The notes under the pieces were generated by a model, which did not search any database, was not told the origin of the DNA, and saw only the letters and a program-made list of their open reading frames with translations. From the NCBI GenBank assembly GCA_002049455.2, contig KV918947.1, positions 1 to 64,000 on the forward strand: a stretch of 64,000 bases of DNA, read 5' to 3'. Origin of the DNA: Porphyra umbilicalis (Eukaryota > Rhodophyta > Bangiophyceae > Bangiales > Bangiaceae). A program made the position numbers and the translations under genes. Of this stretch, positions 55,708 through 64,000 are shown piece after piece (the first letter of the stretch is position 1; each line of letters starts with the position of its first letter).

Positions 55708-56557
55708 CCTTGGGCCAACCAGCGACGCGCTCATGCGTTCATTATTTCGTCTGCAGTCGTTCTTGGGACAAAAAGCAATCCGTTGGCCTTACTGTTCTGT
55801 GCCGTTTGCCCTTTTCGTCTTGAGCTTCGTTGGGCTGTCTCGATGGTCTGGAAGGAGGTACTCGAGCACTCTCAAAGAGGCCTGTGGGGCACGTCTAAAA
55901 TTTCTTACGGATGGCACGGACCGACAGCGCCTCTTCCCTCGTCGACGGAGCTTATACATAAATATGGCGAGTACGACTACGGATGATGTAAAGGAACTAA
56001 GTGCCACGCTACAATGTAAGTGAGCTGTGCTTGACATCCGTCAACGCGACGAATTCCGGGAGCCGTTTGGTCAGGCCTCCGACCTCTGTCGTGGCGTCGT
56101 CCCGGCCGGCGGACCGCCAGCCGGCAGTGCCACTGGCAGGCAACGGTGACCACCAACAGCCGTCTCGTCCCTGCCGCCGCCCCCGCAGTCACCACAGGCC
56201 GACGTTGAGCCGAGTGACCACACCGAGGCGGGGGTGGCCGAGGCGGTCGCCGCCGCCGCTCTCGTCACGACCGCAGTGTGGGCTTCGGCAGAGGTGACGA
56301 CGGCGCCGAGCCGGGGAGCGGCGTCGCCTCCGCCACCGCTGGCAGCAGCGGCGGCGGCCACTGCCGACGCCAATCCTGCGGCGGAAGCACCGGGCCACTC
56401 GCCATTCCCACCGCCGTCCCTCCGGGACGCCCAGCATGGCCGTTGGAGTCGGTGGATGGGGCGCCCGCTGACCATGACCTGTAGCGACCAGCGGATAGGA
56501 ACGAAAAAGCTCCAATGCATGTACATGAAAAAGAGAAACATCACAGCCGCACACGGC
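55708..56557 (+). repeat. left arm of the 5.1-kb element
   Basis: Inverted copy of 59928-60777. The first 35 bases are more diverged; the rest differs at only a few positions. The inner edge lies at CGCACACGGC (56548-56557). Confidence 0.9.
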
Positions 56558-56605
56558 TCAGAAGGTCCCACAGAATACTCACAGAATCAAACGCGCAGGC
56601 CTTAA
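55964..56605 (+). CDS. predicted two-exon ORF starting in the left arm
   Basis: The ATG at 55964 gives MASTTTDDVKELSATLQ and is followed by an excellent donor, T|GTAAGTGAG, at 56016. An acceptor CACCAACAG ending at 56159 preserves the frame (phase 1), and exon 2 reads SSLPPPPQSPQADVEPSDHT, then Ala-rich sequence, a Pro/Ser-rich part and RWSRWMGRPLTMTCSDQR to a stop at 56603-56605, 165 residues in all. The last 16 residues lie outside the repeated arm. The intron is 144 bp. No domain is recognised. The same model exists in the right arm on the other strand, where it could lead into the internal gene. The gene structure is my prediction from splice signals. Confidence 0.4.
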
Positions 56606-56673
56606 ATGGACCAACTGCTCAGCTTTCGTCATTGTGACGCGTCTCACAATCACTGGCGCCTGGAAAGTCACGC

Positions 56674-57932
56674 TCACGCACCTACCTCACCATCTTCGTC
56701 GTCACCATCATCGTCGCCGTCATCCTCATCATCCTCTTCGCTGTTGCCGTCGCTCACAGCATCTGCCGCAGCAGCGACCGCTCCGGCGGCGGCGGCCGCC
56801 GTGGGACCTGCCGGCGGCGACGGTGGGCGAGTCGCACGCGACATGAGCTCCATGGTCCGCAGGAGACGCGATGGCAGAAGCCCCGGGAGCACAGAGCGGG
56901 TGACATCATCGCCATCCGTGAGCAGCAGCCCCTCATGGACGCCCGTGTCCTTATTCAGCTGGTCGACAAGCAGGAGCATACATGACGACCACACCTTGCG
57001 GAAAGCCTGGTCGACGTCACCGCCTCTCTGTGTGAAGCTGTCGTACTTGGCCATCTTGGGCGTAGCAATGTACATCTATGGGTGTTCCACCCAGTCGATG
57101 TTGTACAACCGTGCGCACGCAAATCGGACCCAGTGCAGCACAAGGAACACCGTGCGTCAGACTCGGTCTCCCAGACAAGAAAATGCGTTGGTAGTTACCA
57201 GCAGAAGGGCGTCCACGCATCAGGATCCACACAGCACGAGAAAGCGAGAGTGAAGCAAGAAAGACAACGTATCATTACGAGCAGAGCAGCGTACGTCTTG
57301 AAGGTAACCTTGTAGTGCGGATCGGTTGTCGCCGTGGCGTGTACCAGAACGACGCCAATTCCCTGCAGCCGCTGGAAACCGCCATGCAGCCCGTCTAGCA
57401 CCGAATGGCGGCCTATCGCCGTGTTGAACATCCAGTACGCCCGAATGGTCTTCCTCGCCTCGTCGTGGGAGAAGAATTTCATGTTGTTTCTCCCATTCAC
57501 CCGGCCCCGGGAGCCGATTTTGAGCCACTGGCCGGCCTGCACCATAAAAGCTGGTACCAGTGCCTGCTCCAGATCTCGCTGTAAGCGTGGCCAGGCCTGG
57601 TGCAACACCTTGTAAAGCTTCTCGGGCCGGTACTGCTGCTCCTCGTTCTTCTTGCACACCTTGGGTGTCAAGAAGACGGTATTCAGCTTCGTCTTGGCCT
57701 CTTCGACGCCGCCGGGAAATTTGAACCACTTGTGGAGGTACGGCGGGCTGCTGCCGCCGCTGCCGCAGCCGACGCTGGCGCCCGTTCCAGCTCCCACACA
57801 CCCGCCTCGCACGAGCCAGCCGCAAACACCCCAGCCGACCTCGTCGCCGACGCGGCGGCTCCTAGGCTCCCGGAGGGAGGCAGTCCTGCCGCACCGCGGT
57901 CCGCAGCCTTGCGCTTCATCAGCCGGGTGCAC
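56674..57932 (-). CDS. two-exon C-terminal part of the 5.1-kb element's gene, unknown family
   Basis: The upstream exon includes YLHKWFKFPGGVEEAKTKLN, VFLTPKVCKKNEEQQYRPEK, VPAFMVQAGQWLKIGSRGR, MKFFSHDEARKTIRAYWMFN and TAIGRHSVLDGLHGGFQRL, ending ATTDPHYK at 57309. A donor AAG|GTTACC and an acceptor CCCATAG at 57076 define a 233-bp phase-0 intron. The next exon (57075-56674) reads MYIATPKMAKYDSFTQRGGD, AFRKVWSSCMLLLVDQLNKD and TDGDDVTRSVLPGLLPSRLL, then an Ala stretch and a long Asp/Glu tail (EEDDEDDGDDDGDDEDGE). It stops 117 bp from the left arm. The acidic tail recalls chromatin or nucleolar proteins, but no domain is recognised. The start of the upstream exon is uncertain, because another frame (KRKAADRGAAGLPPSG) overlaps 57919-57700. 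Confidence 0.5.
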
Positions 57933-58268
57933 TCAAGGCGGCGAGCAGCCGCGCTCGTCGAGTAGAAAGGGGTTGTCGTTGTCCTGCATTAGGCGCGGTG
58001 GCGGTGGCGGCGCCACACCGGTGCCAGCTGCAAAAGGTGAGCCCGACCGCGGGGTGCACGGTGCCGAAAAGGCAGAGGAAGCATCGTTGTCCGAAGGTGG
58101 CGTGACCGTGAGCCGTGTCCTGCCGCCTCTGCCGCCCGTGTTGGTATCACCGCCGCCGTCACCGCCGCGGCGGCACGAACAGAGACCATCGCAGGCGCCT
58201 CCATGGTTGTGCAAATCGTACCACATGCTGCGGCCGCCGATATCGCCGCCTACTGCTGTAGGAGCCAC
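57933..58268 (-). CDS. possible internal exon of the 5.1-kb element
   Basis: A minus-strand frame with SMWYDLHNHGGACDGLCSC, a Gly-rich stretch, SDNDASSAFSAPCTPRSGS and RLMQDNDNPFLLDERG. It lies in order between the exon-like blocks at 59022-59732 and 56674-57930. Boundaries are unknown. Confidence 0.3.
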   Translation of the reverse strand: MAPTAVGGDIGGRSMWYDLHNHGGACDGLCSCRRGGDGGGDTNTGGRGGRTRLTVTPPSDNDASSAFSAPCTPRSGSPFAAGTGVAPPPPPRLMQDNDNPFLLDERGCSPP

Positions 58269-59021
58269 TTCGGCCGCCCGAGGGAAGACGGTTGGTCAAA
58301 CCGTCAATAGCCACAGCCGCCGTTGGCAAGGGGAATCGCTACCACCCGTCGTGGCATCACCGCCCCCGCTGGATGGTGTCCCAGTCCCTGTCGGCGACGG
58401 ACGCGCTCCACAGCTAGGGGTCTGTGACAGGCCCCACTCATACCCACAAGCCCGTCTTACTGGCGTCAGAAGACGACCATGTTCAGCACTGGCGTCCCTG
58501 CGGCGAGTCCGTGGCCACTGAGGGGTCTAGTGACCACTTCCAGAGCACTGGCGCCCACGCCATTGTCAGTCATGCAAAGCGGCCCGGTGCCCCCACACGG
58601 GCACGGTGGGCTCCCAGTTGCCGCCGCAAAAAGCACGCTCAGACCAGGACGCACGGCACAGCCTCTCTGTTCTGCTGGCGTCCCCCATCTCCTCAGCGCG
58701 CCTTCCATGGTCTGGGCGCACGTCCTGTCTCCCAAGAGCTGTCAGAGCCACGGCCGTGAGTGGCACGTGCGCGCCAAAATAGCACGGCCCCGGCCGAGGT
58801 TAGGTGCCGCACCGTGCGTAGTGACTACGCACCGCAGTTGCCTCTGCAGCGCGCGCCGCGAGCAGGGTGCGCCACGACCTGCGTGAGCAATGGGCAAACA
58901 TCAAAAAGGCCGCGCGGAATCAAGAACTTCATTTAACAACTACGTATTCTTTGAGGCACAGCGATGAAACAAAAACGCACGGTGACCGTCCACAAGAGAC
59001 ATTTGAAGGCAACCGCAGCTC

Positions 59022-59732
59022 CTACTCGTGCCTCGTAGGTGGCGTGCTCGCCCGTTTGCGGCGGTACCCAGTAAACGACGCTCCCCCACCAGATGCAGAT
59101 GCCGTGGTCGGCAACGCCAATGGCTTTCGACCTGGACGGCCGGTGTCGGCCACAGCTTCCGCCACGGGTTTCACGGTGAACGACTCGACCTGAGCTACAG
59201 GTCCATCGGTCCCTGAGGCACTATTGGGAGAAGAAGACATGTCGAAAAACTTGAGCGGCCGAAGCGAGGACGCTTCCTCCGGCAACACCGGTACGGTGTT
59301 GTCCATAGGCGTCCCGTTCGGGTTGAGGCCGGCCTCTGCGGAATTGCCGCTGGGTTGGACGGCTGACCCGAGCCGATTTGTTGGCCGGCACTTCGGTAGG
59401 CCAACCGACTTGGGTGCCTTTGCTGGCGTTAGCCGGCGCCGGCGCTTCGAGGAAGACGGCTCACACGGACACACGTCCCGCGCGTTCGCCGCCTCGTCGG
59501 TCACCGCGGGAGATGCAACCGCCGCGGCGAACGCGAGGCGCGCCGACCGTGTGGGATTCAAGGAGCCACGTGAGGCGGCTTGCACAGCTGCCGCGATGCG
59601 CGCCGAGCGCATGAGCACCGCCAGGCATTTTTGGAACACGGCATCCTGGAACAACCGCACGCAGGCCTTATCCGTGCTGTGCTCTGTGTTGCATTTGATG
59701 ATCGGCACATACCCGACGGTAAGCCACTGCAT
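59022..59732 (-). CDS. internal exon/ORF of the 5.1-kb element
   Basis: The frame reads WLTVGYVPIIKCNTEHSTDK, FQDAVFQKCLAVLMRSARIA, then a Ser/Pro-rich region with SSSKRRRRLTP (a possible nuclear signal), and NTVPVLPEEASSLRPLKFFD, to a stop at 59022. An ATG at 59732 overlaps an acceptor-like ATATGCAG, so it can be a start or an internal exon. The residue mix is unlike the random GC-rich frames of the window, so I believe it is coding. No family is recognised. Confidence 0.45.
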   Translation of the reverse strand: MQWLTVGYVPIIKCNTEHSTDKACVRLFQDAVFQKCLAVLMRSARIAAAVQAASRGSLNPTRSARLAFAAAVASPAVTDEAANARDVCPCEPSSSKRRRRLTPAKAPKSVGLPKCRPTNRLGSAVQPSGNSAEAGLNPNGTPMDNTVPVLPEEASSLRPLKFFDMSSSPNSASGTDGPVAQVESFTVKPVAEAVADTGRPGRKPLALPTTASASGGGASFTGYRRKRASTPPTRHE

Positions 59733-59873
59733 ATTGCCAGGGATAATGTTTGGGAATCACGCGGATGGGCTACGCGTAGTTGGCTGCATACACAATCAGA
59801 ACGGGAGAGAACAATGTAAAGCGCAAGAGTGACCATGCTATAGACGGAACCAACTGACGCGCACTACGAACAA

Positions 59874-60521
59874 TCAGCACAGGAGAACAGACACCAACGT
59901 ACCTCCGTTCCAGGACAACAGCGTCGCGCCGTGTGCGGCTGTGATGCTTCTCTTGTTCATGTACATGCACTGGAGCTTTTTCGTTCCTATCCGCTGGTCG
60001 CTACAGGACATGGTCAACGGGCGCCCCATCCACCGACTCCAACGGCCATGCAGGGCGTCCCGGAGGGACGGCGGTGGGAATGGCGAGTGGCCCGGTGCTT
60101 CCGCCGCAGGATTGGCGTCGGCAGTGGCCACCGCCGCTGCTGCCAGCGGTGGCGGAGGCGACGCCGCTCCCCGGCTCGGCGCCGTCGTCACCTCTGCCGA
60201 AGCCCACACTGCGGTCGTGACGAGAGCGGCGGCGGCGACCGCCTCGGCCACCCCCGCCTCGGTGTGGTCACTCGGCTCAACGTCGGCCTGTGGTGACTGC
60301 GGGGGCGGCGGCAGGGACGAGACGGCTGTTGGTGGTCACCGTTGCCTGCCAGTGGCACTGCCGGCTGGCGGTCCGCCGGCCGGGACGACGCCACGACAGA
60401 GGTCGGAGGCCTGACCAAACGGCTCCCGGAATTCGTCGCGTTGACGGATGTCAAGCACAGCTCACTTACATTGTAGCGTGGCACTTAGTTCCTTTACATC
60501 ATCCGTAGTCGTACTCGCCAT
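59874..60521 (-). CDS. predicted two-exon ORF starting in the right arm
   Basis: Mirror image of the left-arm ORF. The ATG is at 60521, exon 1 is 60521-60470 with donor GTAAGTGAG, and exon 2 is 60325-59874, 167 residues in all. It differs from the left copy by a few residues (for example SCSDQR for TCSDQR) and by its end, which leaves the arm and runs into unique sequence. A second donor-like GTACGT at about 59909 suggests that, on this side, exon 2 may splice onward into the internal minus-strand gene; I could not find a frame-consistent acceptor with certainty. Confidence 0.4.
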
Positions 60522-60777
60522 ATTTATGTATAAGCTCCGTCGACGAGGGAAGAGGCGCTGTCGGTCCGTGCCATCCGTAAGAAATTTTAGACGTGCCCCA
60601 CAGGCCTCTTTGAGAGTGCTCGAGTACCTCCTTCCAGACCATCGAGACAGCCCAACGAAGCTCAAGACGAAAAGGGCAAACGGCACAGAACAGTAAGGCC
60701 AACGGATTGCTTTTTGTCCCAAGAACGACTGCAGACGAAATAATGAACGCATCAGCGCTTCGTTGAGTGGCCCAAGG
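59928..60777 (-). repeat. right arm of the 5.1-kb element
   Basis: Inverted copy of 55708-56557. The inner edge lies at GCCGTGT (59928-59934) and the outer edge at TGGCCCAAGG (60768-60777). Confidence 0.9.
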
Positions 60778-60788
60778 TTACTGACGAT

Positions 60789-61914
60789 CGGGTGTCTGAC
60801 CACACCCGCTGCCCGATCGCATGCAAGGCCGTGGCTGGAAACAGCCATATCGATGCCGCAGCTGGGGAAACGGGACGTGGCGACGACAGAGTGGCCTGGC
60901 GCCCGCTCTCTCGCACCGCTGGCGAGTGGCGGAGGGAGGGCAACGACCACTGCCGCTTGTGTGCAATGCTGGACGGATCGCAATCGACAAACACAAGGAC
61001 CAGAGGCGCGGCAGGGGCTGTGTGTATGAACGACGCGCAGGACAGTACAGACTTCGATAATTTACTTGGCCTCATTGTTGTGTTATTTGTCCGAAGCGCC
61101 CATTCCAATTTGATCCCAACCGCTCGAATCCGAGCGAGCAGCGCTTCATTTTTCTTGCCGCTGCCGAGGCAAGCAGTCGGCGACCAACTGCAGCAGACAA
61201 CCAGCACGCGACGAGCTGCAGCATGTTGTCCCTCGTGCCCATCGCCACGTTCGCCGCGGCCGCGTCGTGTGCGGGCGCGGACAGCTATGGCTGGCGGCAC
61301 CCGGCCCCCCTCGCCGCCCGTGACGACGCCGACGGAACGGGACGAGAGGGGGGTGCGCCTGCGTCTGGTCACCAGCCACCCTCGACTGTCCGGCGCTCTA
61401 TCCGACCGATGGGGCTCTTACGCGGCGTTTCTGCGGCTCTTGTTGGGCTCCTCCCCCCCCCCCTCCGGCCGCTGCAAGCGCGCGGCGCGCCCGGCTGGCG
61501 ACCTCCTCCCCCCCCTGGTCCCCCCCCCTGGTCGCATCGACCCCGCCCTTGTCATGTCGCAGAAGCGCACGTAGCCATTGGTGTGCGCTCGCCTGGCCGC
61601 ATGTCGGCGGCAGCATCTCCCCCCACCGACCCGCACGGTCGTGGGCGCTCCCGCCCTTGACGGCGGGCGAAATTCGGCCAGCAGCGACGGTGGGGAGCTT
61701 TTGGGCGGCGGGTCGCCTTCCCGCCGGCGGCACGGCGGGTCGCTGCACCTCATCGCGGTGCGGCCGTCTCGCTCTCCCTACTCCCTCCCCGCGCTCTGAC
61801 TGACGGCGCCTGGCCCTGAGCGCCGCCGCCTTCGTTGTCCTTCTCCCCACCCCCTCCCCCCCCCCCGCCCGACGCTGCCGAGCCGCCCGCCGCCCCCCCC
61901 CCCCCCCCCGCACC
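60789..61914. other. upstream region of the methyltransferase gene
   Basis: An ATG at 61223 opens MLSLVPIATFAAAASCAGAD, which looks like a signal peptide, but the following frame has no protein character. Another frame at 61330-61440 (GVRLRLVTSHPRLSGALSDR) is plausible but isolated. Long C runs occur at 61454-61463, 61508-61528 and 61856-61911. No gene is supported. Confidence 0.4.
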
Positions 61915-62171
61915 ATGGAGGTGGGTGCGCACGCGCACCATGCCGCCGCCGCCGCCGCGGCCGGGGCGAGCGTCAAGTCGCGGCGCCCCCCCCCGCGGCG
62001 TGCCCCATGGATGACGCCAAGGCGCGCGCCTTTGGCGCGCGCATGCTCGCCACCCTCGACGGCTCCGCGTTGTGCGTGCTCATTGCGCTCGGGCACAGCC
62101 TCGGATTGTGGGAGGCGCTCGCCGCCGCGTCGGCGGCGGCGGCCGTGGCGGCGGGCGGTGGCAGGCCGTCG

Positions 62172-62204
<33 letters not shown>

Positions 62205-63707
62205 TCCACGGCAGCGGGGACGGCGGCCGGTGGCACGGCGCCCGTCGGCGTCACGGCCGCGCGCGTCGCGGCCGCCGCCGGCACATCGACCGTGTACGTG
62301 TCCGAGTGGCTCGCCGCCATGGCCGCCGCGGGCGTTGTGGAAATTGTTGCCCGGCGTGGCGCGGGCGGCGGCGGTGGCGGCGGCGGCGGCGGTAGCGGCG
62401 GTGGCGGCGGTGGCGGCGGCGCGGCGCGCGGCCACCCATTGACGCCGTCGGCGTCGGGTCGCCGCTTCCGCGGCGTCCGCGTCGGCGGCGACGAGTCTGA
62501 TTCGGACAGCGTCGCGTCGGGCGTCGAGCCACTCCTCGGCCACCCGTCGCTCGGCGGGCGGGAGCGGCGCACGCCTCGCAAGGTGCCGCTGCTCTCCCCG
62601 GCCTCGTCGACGGCGGGCTCGTCGGTCGGGGGGGTATCGGCATGAGCGGCGGCGGCGGCTGCAGCGCCGGCGGGGGCATGGCGTCGACGGGCGCCGTCGG
62701 TGGCGTCGGCGCCGCCGCCGCCGCGTCGACGCTCTACGTGCTGCCGCCCGAGCACGGCGCCTTCCTCACCACCAACCCGACGGCGGACAACCTGGCGCTC
62801 CTCACGACGCTGCTGCCGACGCTCGCGGCGCTGACGCCGCCGCTCGCCACCGCCGCCCGCCGCGGCAGTGGCCTCCCCCCCTCCCTCTACACGCCGCTGC
62901 GGGCGATCCTCGCCGCCGACGCGGCGCAGACGCTCGACAGCAGCCTCCTCTCCTCCATCCTGCCGCTGCGCGCGGATTTGCCCAACCGCCTCGACGCGGG
63001 CATTGACGTGCTCGTCGTCGGCTGCGGCGACGGCGCGGCGGTGCGGTCCATGGCCGCCGCCTACCCGCGCTCGTGGTTTACGGGCTGGGATGGGGACGCG
63101 GCGGCCGTGGCGGCGGCGACCGCCGCCGTGGCGCCGGGGGTGGTCAACTGCCGCTTTCGGGCGGGCGTCCTCGGTGCCGACGCGGAGGGCGTCGCGTCTG
63201 CGTTTGACTTCATCGCCGCGTTTGGGTGTATGGACGGCGTGGCGGGGGGGGGGGTGGGGGGGGGGGCGCCCCCGTCGAGCGCCTCTTTTCGGCGGCCGCC
63301 ACGGCGCTGCGCGGGGGGGGGGTGCTCCTCGTGTCGGACGTGGCCGCGCGCCACGCGGGCGGCGCGACGGACGGCGTGGCGCGGGGGGGGGCGGGGGTGC
63401 CCCCGCGGGTGGCGGCGGCGGTGGTGGCGGCGGCGGCGGCGCGCAGCACCCCGTGGCCAATGTGCTCGGCGCCCTGAGCCTCTGCTACGCTCTCCCGAGC
63501 GCCTTGTACGAGGGGGAGATGGGTGGCGGGGGCGTGGGGGACTTGGTCGGCCTCCTCGGCGACGTGGGCCTCCGCGTGTCGGGCATGAACGCGCTCGACG
63601 GGGACCTGTGCAACGTGTACGTGTTTGCGGATAAGCCGAGGGGGGGGGTGGGGGGGTGTGAGCGGCGTGTCGTGGGGGGGTTGGGGGGGGGGGGAGGGGG
63701 TCTTTGA
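61915..63707 (+). CDS. SAM-dependent methyltransferase, Rv2258c-like
   Basis: A class I methyltransferase with an N-terminal winged helix, as in Rv2258c-like proteins. Start options are the ATG at 61915 (MEVGAHAHHAA, after a C run) or at 62007 (MDDAKARAFGARMLATLDGS). The winged helix reads ALCVLIALGHSLGLWEAL, VTAARVAAAAGTSTVYVSEW and LAAMAAAGVVEI, interrupted by long Gly runs. Next come LYVLPPEHGAFLTTNP, LDSSLLSSILPL, the SAM-binding motif I IDVLVVGCGDGAAVRSMA (nt about 63003-63056), SWFTGWDGD, FDFIAAFGCMDGVA, VLLVSDVAARH and, at the end, VLGALSLCYALPSALYEGEM and GMNALDGDLCNVYVFADKP. The frame shifts at G runs (62628-62634, 63244-63266, and between 63386 and 63445). The substrate is unknown. 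Confidence 0.8.
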
Positions 63708-64000
63708 CGCGATCAGCCCCCGCGGACGGTGGCTGAGCGTCTGTATAGGCGACGCCGCGCCAGTGGTATCGTGTGTGTGTGTATGTATCCAAACTGTGTG
63801 CCGTCGACTGTGTCGGGGTGGGGACTCAACGGCGACCGGGCGCTTTGGCGGCCGCCGGCGCGCCGGGCGGTCCCGACGCGCACCGGCAGCAGCAGCGCCC
63901 ACCCCAACCACTCCCCGCCCGCTACCGCACCGACGCCAGCGTCCCGTCGCTCCCCCTCCAACGCCCCCACCCCTCGCCCGCCCGCCCCACCGGCTAGGCG
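63708..64000. other. 3' flank of the methyltransferase gene
   Basis: Contains a GTGTGTGTGTATGTATCC stretch at 63771-63789 and otherwise GC-rich sequence. No gene seen before the window ends. Confidence 0.5.

Larger units (their letters stand above)
55697..60788. mobile_element. 5.1-kb element with about 0.85-kb inverted arms, unknown family
   Basis: Arms at 55708-56557 and 59928-60777 are almost identical and inverted. Outside them, ATCGTCAG occurs at 55697-55704 and inverted at 60781-60788, and the termini read CCTTGGGCCA. On the right the end seems to carry about 15 extra bases. The interior holds a minus-strand multi-exon gene reading from the right arm toward the left. I recognise no transposase motif, so it could be a non-autonomous carrier of a captured gene or a new transposon family. 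The low arm divergence suggests recent movement or gene conversion. Confidence 0.75.

Overview
The window looks like nuclear DNA from a very GC-rich eukaryote with few introns. A bangiophyte red alga (Porphyra/Pyropia type) is my best guess. The reasons are the G+C level, the Gly/Ala/Pro-rich proteins, the frequent long G or C runs, the mostly single-exon genes with GT-AG introns, and the mix of transposons. This is inference; no marker gene proves it.

Only four or five genes look like ordinary host genes. Between 29.7 and 34.3 kb lie an Ala-rich protein on the minus strand (weak call), a methionyl-tRNA formyltransferase on the plus strand, and the clamp-loader subunit RFC2 on the minus strand, convergent with the formyltransferase. 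A C2H2 zinc-finger protein lies at 40.9-42.4 kb (minus). A Rv2258c-like SAM methyltransferase lies at 61.9-63.7 kb (plus).

Most of the rest is mobile or repetitive. From left to right: a non-LTR (LINE) retrotransposon with a reverse transcriptase (1-4.4 kb); 55-bp and 150-bp tandem repeats; a C48/Ulp1-like protease ORF (6.5-7.4 kb); a two-gene PIF/Harbinger transposon (about 9.3-12.9 kb); two minisatellite fields (13.1-13.9 kb, and 14.2-17.6 kb with a 75-bp monomer and roughly 448-bp higher-order period) with a MITE inside the second; a decayed hAT transposase (18.2-20.8 kb); GC-rich DNA without a convincing gene (21.6-25.1 kb); a palindromic MITE (26.6 kb); a 1.5-kb foldback element (28.0-29.5 kb); and several MITEs with clear TIRs (34.8, 37.8, 38.2 and 39.2 kb).

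The two most striking structures are in the right half. At 43.2-53.8 kb, a 10.5-kb KDZ-class DNA transposon carries about 0.65-kb inverted repeats built of 72-74-bp tandem units. Between them are two convergent genes: a SUMO-type protease and a SWIM/CxC transposase with an RNase H fold. At 55.7-60.8 kb, a 5.1-kb element has about 0.85-kb near-identical inverted arms. Each arm contains what looks like the first two exons of a gene, and a multi-exon minus-strand gene of unknown family lies between them.

A theme across the window is that reading frames of otherwise well-conserved genes change exactly at G or C homopolymers. This affects host genes and transposons alike, so it is either an assembly artefact or real tract-length variation. 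It should be settled before any of these genes is called a pseudogene.
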